Assembly (NCBI RefSeq): GCF_042685105.1
Contig: NZ_JBHUMO010000044.1
Coordinates: forward strand, 1-64,000
Direction: 5' to 3'
DNA from: Enterococcus_G camelliae
GTDB lineage: Bacteria; Bacillota; Bacilli; Lactobacillales; Enterococcaceae
DNA length: 64,000 bases
Part shown: positions 23,961-32,248 of the stretch, one piece after another
How the letters are laid out: every line of letters begins with the position of its first letter
Numbering within the stretch: position 1 is the stretch's first letter
Made by a program: the position numbers and the translations under genes
Notes under the pieces: model-generated
Told to the model about the DNA's origin: nothing
What the model saw: the letters and a program-made list of their open reading frames with translations, nothing else
Database searches by the model: none

Positions 23961-26594
23961 ATGCAATTCATTTATGATTTTGAAGAAGGACGCCGAACAG
24001 ACAAGGCTTTATTAGGGGGAAAAGGGGCAAATTTAGCGGAAATGACTCATTTAGGACTTCCGGTTCCACCTGGTTTTACGATTACTACTGAGTGCTGTAT
24101 GACTTATCTCAAAGAGGAAACTTTTTTTGATACTCAATTAAAGAAACAAATTTTGGAAGCGATTCAACGACTAGAAGAAAAAACCAACAAATCGTTCACT
24201 AGCCGCGAATCGTTGCTCCTTGTTTCTGTACGCAGTGGCGCCAAGTTTTCAATGCCTGGCATGATGGATACCATTCTCAATCTAGGATTAAATGATCAAC
24301 GTGTACGAGGTTTCACACGAACCACTTCGCTCGCTTTTGCGTATGACTGCTACCGTCGCTTGCTACAAATGTATGGAGACGTGGTTTTCGGTATTCCCAA
24401 AGAAGAATTTTATGAGCTATTAGAAAAAAAAGAACAAGCCCTAGGGAAACCAGCCGATTCGTTTTTCTTAAATGAACAAGAAGAGTTAATCGCGTTATAC
24501 AAGCAACAATTTATTGCTCATCAGCGCGTCTTTCCCCAAGATCCATTTGAACAATTATTTGAAGCAACAAAGGCTGTGTTCCGTTCGTGGAATAACCAAC
24601 GAGCCAAAGTCTACCGGGAATTAAATCATATTCCATATCACTTGGGTACAGCGGTAAATATTCAGTCCATGGTCTTTGGCAATAGTGGCAATCAAAGCGG
24701 CACAGGTGTGGTTTTCACTCGTAATCCTGCGACAGGTGAACATGTATTATTTGGAGAATTCTTGTTAAATGCTCAAGGAGAAGACGTCGTTGCTGGCATT
24801 CGGACACCGGAACCGATTGCCGATTTGAAAGAAAAACTACCGACTGCCTATGCTGACTTTGTCCATTACGCCCAAGTTTTAGAAGACCATTACAAAGACA
24901 TGCAAGACATTGAGTTCACCATTGAAAATGGGCAGCTCTATATCTTGCAGACGCGGGATGGCAAACGAACAGCGAAAGCAGCCCTCACGATTGCACTCGA
25001 CCTTGTAACCGAGGGAGTGATTACCAAAGAGACTGCTTTAACCCGCATCTCGCCAGAAATGATTGACCAACTAATTCACCCAATTTTTGATGAACAGGCT
25101 ATCAAAGAAGCGCGACTCATTGCCACTGGTCTACCCGCTAGTCCCGGCGCAGCGACAGGTGTAGTGGTATTCACAGCGGACGCTGCGAAAGAATTCCACA
25201 ATACAGGAAAAAAAGTCATTTTGGTTCGGCAAGAAACTTCTCCCGAAGACATCGAGGGTATGGTTGTCAGTGAAGCAATCGTTACCAGTCGTGGTGGCAT
25301 GACTTCTCACGCTGCTGTTGTCGCTCGTGGTATGGGGACTTGTTGTATCACTGGTTGTGAAGCGTTAACAGTTGATGAACAAAACAAGCAAGTCAAATGT
25401 GGCGAACTGGTTCTTACTGAAGGAGACATCTTATCCGTTGATGGAACATCTGGCAACTTATTCTTAAATGAAATTCCCACCGTCATTGCTGAAAACAATG
25501 ATGATTTGCAACGTTTATTAGCTTGGGCAGACGAAGTGGCTGAACTGCGTGTACGTGCCAATGCGGAAACTGTCTTAGATTTGACAACTGCGATGGATTT
25601 TGGAGCAACAGGAATCGGTCTAGCTCGTACGGAGCATATGTTCTTTGGAGCGGAACGAGTGCTTGAAATGCGTCGCTTAATCTTAGCCGACAGTGATCAA
25701 GAAGCCCAAGATGCATTGGATCGTTTGGTCACCTTCCAGCAAGAAGATTTCTACCAAATGTATCAAACTGTGCAAGATAAGCCGATGGTCATCCGTTTAC
25801 TTGATCCACCGATGCATGAATTTTTGCCTCATGAACCAAATGAAATTCGCCAATTAGCTCGAAAATTAGGCAAGTCGCCACTCGTCGTCGAAGAACAGAT
25901 TCGCCGCTTGCAAGAAACCAATCCGATGCTTGGTCATCGCGGCTGTCGCCTAGGAATTACCACACCAGCCATTTATCAAATGCAAGTTTGCGCCATTTTT
26001 ACGAGTATTTTCCGCCTTCTTGATGAAGGACAAACAATTGTCCCAGAAATTATGATTCCTTTAATTGCTGAAGAGGAAGAATTGTTGCATGTGAAGCAAT
26101 TCTTAATTGAAACCATTGATGCTCTATTCGAAGAAGCCGGTATTGAACCCATCTCGTATGAAATTGGCACCATGATTGAATTGCCTCGTGCCTGTTTAAT
26201 TGCGGATGATTTGGCACAAGAAGCAGACTTCTTTAGCTTTGGAACCAACGATTTGACGCAAATGACATACGGCTTTTCCCGTGATGACATTGGCAAATTT
26301 ATCAACAGTTACACTGAAAAAAAGATTATGAAGAGCGATCCATTCCAACACTTAGATCAAAAAGGTGTCGGTGCACTCATTCGGATTGCCGTAGAAAAAG
26401 CTCGTCAGACAAAACCAGGTATGTTGATTGGTGTCTGTGGGGAAGTCGGTGGGGATCCAGAATCGATTGCCTTTTTCGCTGAAATTGGTGTTGATTATGT
26501 CTCTTGCTCGCCGTTCCGGATACCCGCTGCTCGTTTAGCCGTTGCACAAGCAGCCTTAGCAAACAAAAAAGTCCCCATTCCTGTGACGCAATAA
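23961..26594 (+). CDS. ppdK: Pyruvate, phosphate dikinase
   Basis: 877 residues, full length. Interconverts pyruvate + ATP + Pi and phosphoenolpyruvate + AMP + PPi. N-terminal ATP-grasp domain (FEEGRRTDKALLGGKGANLA), swivelling phospho-His domain GGMTSHAAVVARGMG with catalytic His450 and regulatory Thr448, and C-terminal PEP-binding barrel (GEVGGDPESIAFF). AGGAGG 9 bases before ATG. Monocistronic, opposite to its regulators. Confidence 0.96.
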   Translation: MQFIYDFEEGRRTDKALLGGKGANLAEMTHLGLPVPPGFTITTECCMTYLKEETFFDTQLKKQILEAIQRLEEKTNKSFTSRESLLLVSVRSGAKFSMPGMMDTILNLGLNDQRVRGFTRTTSLAFAYDCYRRLLQMYGDVVFGIPKEEFYELLEKKEQALGKPADSFFLNEQEELIALYKQQFIAHQRVFPQDPFEQLFEATKAVFRSWNNQRAKVYRELNHIPYHLGTAVNIQSMVFGNSGNQSGTGVVFTRNPATGEHVLFGEFLLNAQGEDVVAGIRTPEPIADLKEKLPTAYADFVHYAQVLEDHYKDMQDIEFTIENGQLYILQTRDGKRTAKAALTIALDLVTEGVITKETALTRISPEMIDQLIHPIFDEQAIKEARLIATGLPASPGAATGVVVFTADAAKEFHNTGKKVILVRQETSPEDIEGMVVSEAIVTSRGGMTSHAAVVARGMGTCCITGCEALTVDEQNKQVKCGELVLTEGDILSVDGTSGNLFLNEIPTVIAENNDDLQRLLAWADEVAELRVRANAETVLDLTTAMDFGATGIGLARTEHMFFGAERVLEMRRLILADSDQEAQDALDRLVTFQQEDFYQMYQTVQDKPMVIRLLDPPMHEFLPHEPNEIRQLARKLGKSPLVVEEQIRRLQETNPMLGHRGCRLGITTPAIYQMQVCAIFTSIFRLLDEGQTIVPEIMIPLIAEEEELLHVKQFLIETIDALFEEAGIEPISYEIGTMIELPRACLIADDLAQEADFFSFGTNDLTQMTYGFSRDDIGKFINSYTEKKIMKSDPFQHLDQKGVGALIRIAVEKARQTKPGMLIGVCGEVGGDPESIAFFAEIGVDYVSCSPFRIPAARLAVAQAALANKKVPIPVTQ

Positions 26595-26601
26595 AATAGA
26601 A

Positions 26602-26701
26602 AAAAACCGTCAAGCTCTGGAAAATGTACCAATCCCAAAAGTTAGACCGAAAAATCTAACTTTTGGGGCTAGTACCGAAAATCCACAGTTGCCGGTTTTT
26701 T
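26602..26701. terminator. Long nested bidirectional terminator
   Basis: Inner stem CCCAAAAGTTAGA / TCTAACTTTTGGG, extended by GTACC and further pairs, and closed by an outer arm AAAAACCGTCAA / TTGCCGGTTTTT. T runs are present on both strands. Ends ppdK and the nuclease gene, which converge here. Confidence 0.8.
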
Positions 26702-26702
26702 A

Positions 26703-27854
26703 TTATCGTTTTGGTGCACGGTAGCCTGCTTGCTCGGCTTCGCGAATTGTTTTAAAGTACGCTTCAGGATTCGTGGTTTGTTCATAGTATTTTGATCCTG
26801 GAACATGATATATTTTATTTTTAGACCCTTTGATTAAGCCTTGACCAGTAGTAGGATTGACGTATTCCTTGTCTTCATTGGCGACTGTGTTCGTTTGCGT
26901 TGCCGCTTGTGCTTGTTGAGCTTGCACTGCCTTCTCATTGGCTGTTCGTTCTTCATCGGAGAGAAATTCGTTACTAACGACACTGGACCCATCTGCATAA
27001 TTTAACGTCACCCCTTGTTGCACATTAAAGATATACACATGAAACGTAATCGCATCACTAGAGATGGATTGGGCTTCCATTTCTACCCCTCGCGCGAGTA
27101 ATTCATTCTCACGGAAAATTGGCGTCACACGATAGCGTACATAATTTTGAGGATTTTGCTCCAGATACGTTTTCACATCCATTTCAAAGCGCAACATTTC
27201 TGGTGAATTCAGCTGCCTCGTGCCAGTAATCAAATTTTTCCAGTTGGCATTTTCACCTGACAACGCCCAACCAATTAAGTGGGAGCGATTGTACAAGTAG
27301 CCGCCTTTGATTTGTTTGTTCTTCCAGCCTGTTGGTGATACGGAGGAAATATCTCCTCGTTCACCAGTTGGCATTAAACTCTTATTAAGCATGGCTTCCG
27401 CCAACGTGGCCCGATTCAAGGCATCCAAATCACCATAAGATTCCCATGCTCCTTTTTTTAAAGACAAGTCCTCTGTTGTAAAAAAAGGTACGTTATGATT
27501 GATTTCAATCGTTTGTGTCCCTTCATATTCTTTTGCCGCCAGCTCTTTAATTGTTTCTTGACGGGCTTGTATGATTTGGGCTTGCAATTTTTGGGCTTCT
27601 TCTGCTTTTTTTGCATCAGCTGCCTGTTTTTTAGCTTCTTCTGCCTTTTTTGCTTCGGCTGCTTGTTTTTTAGCTTCTTCTGCCTTGGCTTGTTTTTCCG
27701 GTTGGCTTTGTAACTGTTTGTTTACGGAACTAGTCGTTGTTGATTGAGTCGTCTCTTTCGCATTGCTACTGCAACCACTTGCCACCCCTAAGATAAGGAG
27801 CATTGAAGTAAAAAGCATCCCTAACTGCCATCGCTGATACCATTTCCCTTTCAT
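26703..27854 (-). CDS. Surface lipoprotein DNA/RNA non-specific endonuclease
   Basis: 383 residues from ATG 27854 (GGAGGAGG 8 bases upstream). Signal peptide with lipobox VASGC, lipidated Cys28. Residues 45-95 form a Lys/Glu/Ala coiled coil of near-identical AEEAKKQAA units that acts as a stalk. Then a beta-beta-alpha metal nuclease of the EndA/NucA type, with YLYNRSHLIGW (His192). The C-terminal 45 residues (LIKGSKNKIYHVPGSKYYEQ ... AEQAGYRAPKR) resemble a small sunset/Ada-like module. Likely degrades external DNA or takes part in DNA uptake. Confidence 0.85.
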   Translation of the reverse strand: MKGKWYQRWQLGMLFTSMLLILGVASGCSSNAKETTQSTTTSSVNKQLQSQPEKQAKAEEAKKQAAEAKKAEEAKKQAADAKKAEEAQKLQAQIIQARQETIKELAAKEYEGTQTIEINHNVPFFTTEDLSLKKGAWESYGDLDALNRATLAEAMLNKSLMPTGERGDISSVSPTGWKNKQIKGGYLYNRSHLIGWALSGENANWKNLITGTRQLNSPEMLRFEMDVKTYLEQNPQNYVRYRVTPIFRENELLARGVEMEAQSISSDAITFHVYIFNVQQGVTLNYADGSSVVSNEFLSDEERTANEKAVQAQQAQAATQTNTVANEDKEYVNPTTGQGLIKGSKNKIYHVPGSKYYEQTTNPEAYFKTIREAEQAGYRAPKR

Positions 27855-27952
27855 TCTAACTTCCTCCTCCAAAAAAATTCCTACATTCATTATTTCCTTG
27901 GAATTGTAGCTAGTCAATGATAACTGCGTATATATAATAATAGGTATTTATC

Positions 27953-28156
27953 TGAACCTCCCACGATTTAAGTCGCGGGGTTCTGAGTCCTTACGGACTT
28001 AAAACCCTTTGACCCAAATGTAGTTTCTTCTTGCCTGAGATACGGGATACCAAAGAAGTCGCCACTCAGCGATATAACTGCGATAACCTAATAATTCGGT
28101 TCATGGGTAAACAAAGTATCGGCTCTCATAGGATTTTCCTGATACCGAGTCTATCC
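27953..28156 (-). ncRNA. Second IS right end with TnpB guide-RNA scaffold
   Basis: No protein here. On the minus strand it carries hairpins AAGTCC-GTAA-GGACT and CCCGCGACTTAAATCGTGGG and ends GGTTCAG. This is the layout of tnpB-element 3' ends, but the bases differ from those at 6643-6787, so it is a different element. Element tnpB is not attached: the N gap at 28157 cuts it. The guide would be AT-rich DNA below 27953. Confidence 0.6.
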
Positions 28157-28166
28157 NNNNNNNNNN

Positions 28167-28272
28167 TAAACGTATTGAAAATTGGCTGAATCAATTACCA
28201 AGGAAAGTCTTAGGCTATAAAACACCAAGGCAAGCTTTCCTTGACGAAACCGCTAGTCTATTAGCTGATTGA
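28167..28272 (+). pseudogene. IS30-family transposase C-terminal fragment
   Basis: 34 codons, RIENWLNQLPRKVLGYKTPR then QAFLDETASLLAD and stop, the typical IS30 C-terminus. It starts at the 10-N gap. It could complete the IS30 copy at 4159-5046 or a sister copy. Confidence 0.75.
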
Positions 28273-28366
28273 CATCGAGCCTCTCGCGGTGTGTTCACTG
28301 TCTGGGAAGCCTGGCATGAGCCAGCCTGTCCAGTTCAGACTAACACACCACGCTCAATGTCAATCA
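28264..28366. repeat. Large imperfect palindrome at IS30 end
   Basis: The left arm CTGATTGACATCGAGC...GTGTGTT returns as its reverse complement in the right arm AACACACCACGCTCAATGT...CAG, with inner pairing GGCTGGC / GCCTGGC around a 4-base centre. About 100 bases in all. It begins in the last codons of the IS30 fragment, so it may be two element ends head to head. Confidence 0.6.
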
Positions 28367-28420
28367 GCACGAAGCTTTATCAATAACATGCTTTATTTCG
28401 CTAGGTGGCTAACTTGTACT

Positions 28421-28897
28421 TGCAATTTGTCTGAGGGAGAAATAGCTGAAACAGAACATTTATCTATAAATGAAACGGTCATTGAATCAGAGGCTATGTA
28501 TGACGGCTTTTACGCAGTATGTACAAATCTCGAAGACTCTGTTGAAACAATCGTTTCAATTAATCACAAACGATGGGAAATTGAGGAAACCTTTCGGATT
28601 ATGAAAAGCGAATTTAAAGCACGGCTTGTGCATCTTAGTCGTGATGATAGGATAAAAGCTCATTTCATTACTTGTTTTCTATCGATTACTATTTTTAGAA
28701 TACTAGAAAAGCTTTTACAAGAGGAATTTACTACACACGAAATCATAACAACTCTTAAAGGAATGAACTTTAACAAAATAAACGGAGAAGGCTTTATACC
28801 AACGTATACTCGCACAGAGTTAACAGATAAGTTGCATGCGCAAGCGGGATTCAATACGGACTATCAATTACTATCACAAAAAAAAAAAAGATATTAA
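28421..28897 (+). pseudogene. IS1634-like (IS4 superfamily) transposase, C-terminal part
   Basis: Encodes YDGFYAVCTNL, INHKRWEIEETFRIMKSEFK and HLSRDDRIKAHFITCFL, the late DDE region of IS1634-type transposases. The N-terminal two-thirds and the start are missing. The frame ends after a run of 13 A; one base fewer or more would change the end (KDIKTD). Followed by a good terminator. Confidence 0.7.
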
Positions 28898-28944
28898 AAC
28901 TGATTGAATGAGAAAAAAGTACGCAGTTTTCCCAATAAGAAGAA

Positions 28945-28987
28945 GCCCAATAAACGTTAATATGTCAACGTTTATTGGACTTTTTTG
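28945..28987 (+). terminator. Terminator after IS fragment
   Basis: Stem GCCCAATAAACGTT / AACGTTTATTGGAC followed by TTTTTTG. Confidence 0.85.
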
Positions 28988-29105
28988 TTTTTAAACTGTC
29001 AAACTTGGGATAAACAATCGGCACTTTAAGCACCTTTCTGACATCCAACGCGGAAAATTAGAACAAAAGGCGAAATGTGGCACCTTTAGGAAGTCACACC
29101 TTTAA

Positions 29106-30074
29106 CTACAGCATCTTCCCATTTTCTGCCATGTAACTTTGACACAATGCTTGAATTTCTTGATAAATCTCTTGGACTTCAGCTAAATCAGCCGCATTGG
29201 CTCCGCTAGCTAATGGATGACCGCCTCCATGATGTTGTTTGGCCAATTCATTAATAATTGGTCCTTTTGACCGTAATCGAACTCGATAGGAGCCATCAGG
29301 TTGTTGGACGAAAATAGCCCAAGCCAGTATTTCTTCAATATTTCCAGGTAAGGAAACCACACTAGCTGTTTCTGAATCACTCACTCCATATTGCGCCATC
29401 AATTCCTTGCTAAAAATGACTTTGGCCGCACCATTTTTATCTGCGTCAATTTGTTGATAGACATAACCAGATAAACGAGCAACTTTTAACGGCATTTGTG
29501 AAATTTGACGATTCAATTTTGATGCATCAAAATTGAATGTTCGTAATTTTGCTGCTAAAGAAAGAGTTGTCGAAGAAGTTGCTGGATACAAAAAGCGCCC
29601 CGTATCACCTACAATCCCGCCATAAAGCAAACGGGCTGCATTGGAAGTCATTTGCAAACGATTGGGAAATAATTGCCAAAATGCGGCAATCATTTCACTA
29701 CAACTGCTGGCATTCGTATCTACCCATACAAGATCCCCATACGGTTCATCATTCGGATGATGATCGATTTTAATTACTTTTTGCCCTGTTGAGAAGCGTT
29801 GATCACTTACACGTGGTGCATTGGCCGTGTCCGTCACAATGACTAAAGCACCTTGATACATGTCATTGCTCACTTCTTGCATCTCTGCTAGAAAATCCAA
29901 CCCTTCGACTGGACCACCCACTTGATAAATTTCTTTTTCTGGATAAGAAGCACGCAATAACTCCGCTAAACCGACTTGTGAGCCAAGCGCATCTGGATCA
30001 GGTCGCATATGACGGTGAATAATAATTTTTGAATACGTTTCAATCGTTTCGATAATTTCTAACTGGATATTCAT
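29106..30074 (-). CDS. nrnA: NanoRNase/pAp phosphatase, DHH-DHHA1
   Basis: 322 residues from ATG 30074 (AGAGG 8 bases upstream). It degrades 2-5 nt RNA and dephosphorylates pAp. DHH-family motifs: HRHMRPDPDALGSQ, IVTDTANAPRVS, KIDHHPNDEPYG, GIVGDTGRF; the DHHA1 domain ends with the RNA-binding HHGGGHPLASGA. Starts 14 bases after ytoI, as part of a ytkL-ytoI-nrnA unit. Confidence 0.92.
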   Translation of the reverse strand: MNIQLEIIETIETYSKIIIHRHMRPDPDALGSQVGLAELLRASYPEKEIYQVGGPVEGLDFLAEMQEVSNDMYQGALVIVTDTANAPRVSDQRFSTGQKVIKIDHHPNDEPYGDLVWVDTNASSCSEMIAAFWQLFPNRLQMTSNAARLLYGGIVGDTGRFLYPATSSTTLSLAAKLRTFNFDASKLNRQISQMPLKVARLSGYVYQQIDADKNGAAKVIFSKELMAQYGVSDSETASVVSLPGNIEEILAWAIFVQQPDGSYRVRLRSKGPIINELAKQHHGGGHPLASGANAADLAEVQEIYQEIQALCQSYMAENGKML

Positions 30075-30088
30075 TTCTTTTCCTCTTC

Positions 30089-31420
30089 CTAAGGTCGTTC
30101 CATTAATTGACAAACCACCATTGCTTTGGCAACAAGTGAGTTTTCAATATAGACTTCCATATCAATTTTGGCAGATCGACGGCCAAGTTCTAAGATGCGT
30201 GTTTTTAGCACAAATTCACTTTCCAATTGAATCAAGCGGAAATAGTGGGTACTTACTTGTTCAATCCACACATTTTTTCGTTGGTTCACTTTCATCGTTT
30301 GCTTGGCCGCATGCGCAATCACTTCGCTCAATACACCAAATGAAATCGTCCCCATTTCATCCACCATTTGTGGTGAAACAGAAAAACGAAATGTTGGCTC
30401 TTCAAAACGACCATCAATTGATTGGTTTTCACTCATTTGAATTTGTCCGGAAATTTGATCTGAAATCGTATCTGAAACTTGTGGCTGTCTTTGGACAAGC
30501 TGCATAGCTTTCATAATATCCTGACGCGTCACAATGCCAATCAAGGTCAAATCATCTGCAACAACTGGCATGACTTCTAAGCCATCCCAGATCATTTGAT
30601 GACTAACAGAAGCCACACTCATTTCCTTTTTGACCACTCTTGGTTCTTTTGTCATCATGCGTTCGATGGATTGTGTCTCGCTTTTGCCTAAGATATCTTT
30701 CGCGGTAACAATGCCAACCACCCGCATATTTTTATTGACTACCGGAAAACGCGAATGTTTGGTTTCTTCAGCGATTCGGTTATAATCCGCAACCGTTGCA
30801 GCAATGGTTAAGTAGCGTGTTTTTTCAAGCGACATATAAATATCACTTACTAATAAAATATCTTTTTTAATTAATTGATCACTCAATGCGCGGTTAATCA
30901 TGGTTGCGACCGTGAACGTGTCATACGTTGTTCGTAATACCGGCAAGGACAATTGATCAGCCAATTCCGCAATTTCGGGCACAGTATCGAAGCCACCAGT
31001 GATGAGCACTGCAGCGCCATCTTCCAAAGCTAACTTTTGAGCATTGACACGATTCCCAACAATCATTAAGGAACCTGGAGTAACGTACCGCTCCATCGCA
31101 CTGACTTGCATGGCACCAATCACAAATTTATTCAGATCTTTGTCCAATCCACTTGCCCCACCAAGCACGTCAGCTTCAGTGATTTGGACGACTTCGCTAA
31201 AGGTCAGTCGCTCAATATGTTTTTTAAGTTTACGTTCAATACGAATCGTTCCAACACGTTGAATCGTTGAGACCAAACCAATATTTTCGGCATCTTTAAT
31301 CGCTCGATAGGCGGTGCCTTCACTAACGGATAAATCTTTGGCAATTCCTCGAACAGAGATTCGATCGCCCACTGGTAAACTCTCAATATGCGATAAGATT
31401 AAATCATGTTTCGTTGCCAT
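30089..31420 (-). CDS. ytoI: YtoI-type regulator: HTH, DRTGG, CBS pair, hotdog
   Basis: 443 residues with a fixed domain order: winged helix-turn-helix (ISVRGIAKDLSVSEGTAYRA), DRTGG domain (about 70-190), two CBS domains (IAEETKHSRFPVVNKNMRVV; MSVASVSHQMIWDGLEVMPV), and a hotdog thioesterase-like domain at the end (FGVLSEVIAHAAKQTMK). CBS domains suggest nucleotide sensing. Neighbour nrnA is the usual partner in Firmicutes. Targets unknown. Confidence 0.85.
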   Translation of the reverse strand: MATKHDLILSHIESLPVGDRISVRGIAKDLSVSEGTAYRAIKDAENIGLVSTIQRVGTIRIERKLKKHIERLTFSEVVQITEADVLGGASGLDKDLNKFVIGAMQVSAMERYVTPGSLMIVGNRVNAQKLALEDGAAVLITGGFDTVPEIAELADQLSLPVLRTTYDTFTVATMINRALSDQLIKKDILLVSDIYMSLEKTRYLTIAATVADYNRIAEETKHSRFPVVNKNMRVVGIVTAKDILGKSETQSIERMMTKEPRVVKKEMSVASVSHQMIWDGLEVMPVVADDLTLIGIVTRQDIMKAMQLVQRQPQVSDTISDQISGQIQMSENQSIDGRFEEPTFRFSVSPQMVDEMGTISFGVLSEVIAHAAKQTMKVNQRKNVWIEQVSTHYFRLIQLESEFVLKTRILELGRRSAKIDMEVYIENSLVAKAMVVCQLMERP

Positions 31421-31422
31421 CC

Positions 31423-32106
31423 TTACACCTCAATTGTTTCCCCAACAGTCATGACTTTTCCCACTCCTTCTGGAAGAAGCGCGACAAAAGCTGCTGGATC
31501 TTGTTTAATTTGTGGAAAAGTATTGTAATGAATTGGGATCACTTTTTTTGCCTGTAAGCGAGCAGCGGCTTTGGCTGCATCTTGGGGTCCCATGGTGAAA
31601 TTGTCACCGATTGGTAAAAAGGCCACATCTAGTTGGTACTTCTCACCAATTAACGCTAAATCACTAAAATCGGCTGTATCACCAGCATGGTAAATTGTTT
31701 TTCCCTCTGCTTCAATGGCGACTCCAGCTGGTTCACCCAAATAAATCGTTTGCCCATTTTCCTGAATACTGGAACTATGTATGGCAGGAGTCAATGATAC
31801 TCGTCCAAATGGGAAAGTGTAACCACCACCAATATTTAAACCGTGGGTATTGGCCACACCTTTTCTTGCCAGGTATTGAGCAATTTCAACAATACTGATG
31901 ACCGTTGCTTGATTGTGTTTCGCAATCTCAATCGTATCCCCTAAATGATCACTATGACCGTGAGTCACAATAATCCATTTTGCCGTTACGTCCATTGGTT
32001 CTTTTTTGGTTAATGGATTATTTTTTAGGAATGGATCAATAATCACGTGCGTTCCATCACTCATTGTTATTTCTACAACTGAATGTCCTAGGTAAGTAAT
32101 ATTCAT
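31423..32106 (-). CDS. ytkL: UPF0173 metal-dependent hydrolase
   Basis: 227 residues, metallo-beta-lactamase fold: YLGHSVVEI, the metal site VTHGHSDHLGDT, AGDTADF and PIHYNTFPQIKQDP. Substrate unknown. ATG 32106 preferred (AAGGG 7 bases upstream) over a TTG two codons earlier. First gene of the unit with ytoI and nrnA, with 2 bases between ytkL and ytoI. Confidence 0.85.
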   Translation of the reverse strand: MNITYLGHSVVEITMSDGTHVIIDPFLKNNPLTKKEPMDVTAKWIIVTHGHSDHLGDTIEIAKHNQATVISIVEIAQYLARKGVANTHGLNIGGGYTFPFGRVSLTPAIHSSSIQENGQTIYLGEPAGVAIEAEGKTIYHAGDTADFSDLALIGEKYQLDVAFLPIGDNFTMGPQDAAKAAARLQAKKVIPIHYNTFPQIKQDPAAFVALLPEGVGKVMTVGETIEV

Positions 32107-32209
32107 TGACAATCCCTTCTCTCGTTCTACTTATTTTGTAACAGGCATCCATACACAGTATAACAGATAAACTCCCTTTGGAAAACACAGGTCGTTTTTC
32201 AACAAAAAT

Positions 32210-32246
32210 AAAAAAGCCGAGTATTACTTCACTCGACTTTCTAACT
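32210..32246 (-). terminator. rnjB terminator
   Basis: Minus strand stem AAAGTCGAG / CTCGGCTTT followed by TTTTATTTTTG. Confidence 0.8.
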
Positions 32247-32248
32247 TT

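Noticed and set aside
27495..27713. Phe/Cys-rich plus-strand frame opposite the nuclease stalk
   Set aside because: Exact antisense of the Lys/Glu/Ala repeat; repetitive CFFSFFC pattern is an artefact.
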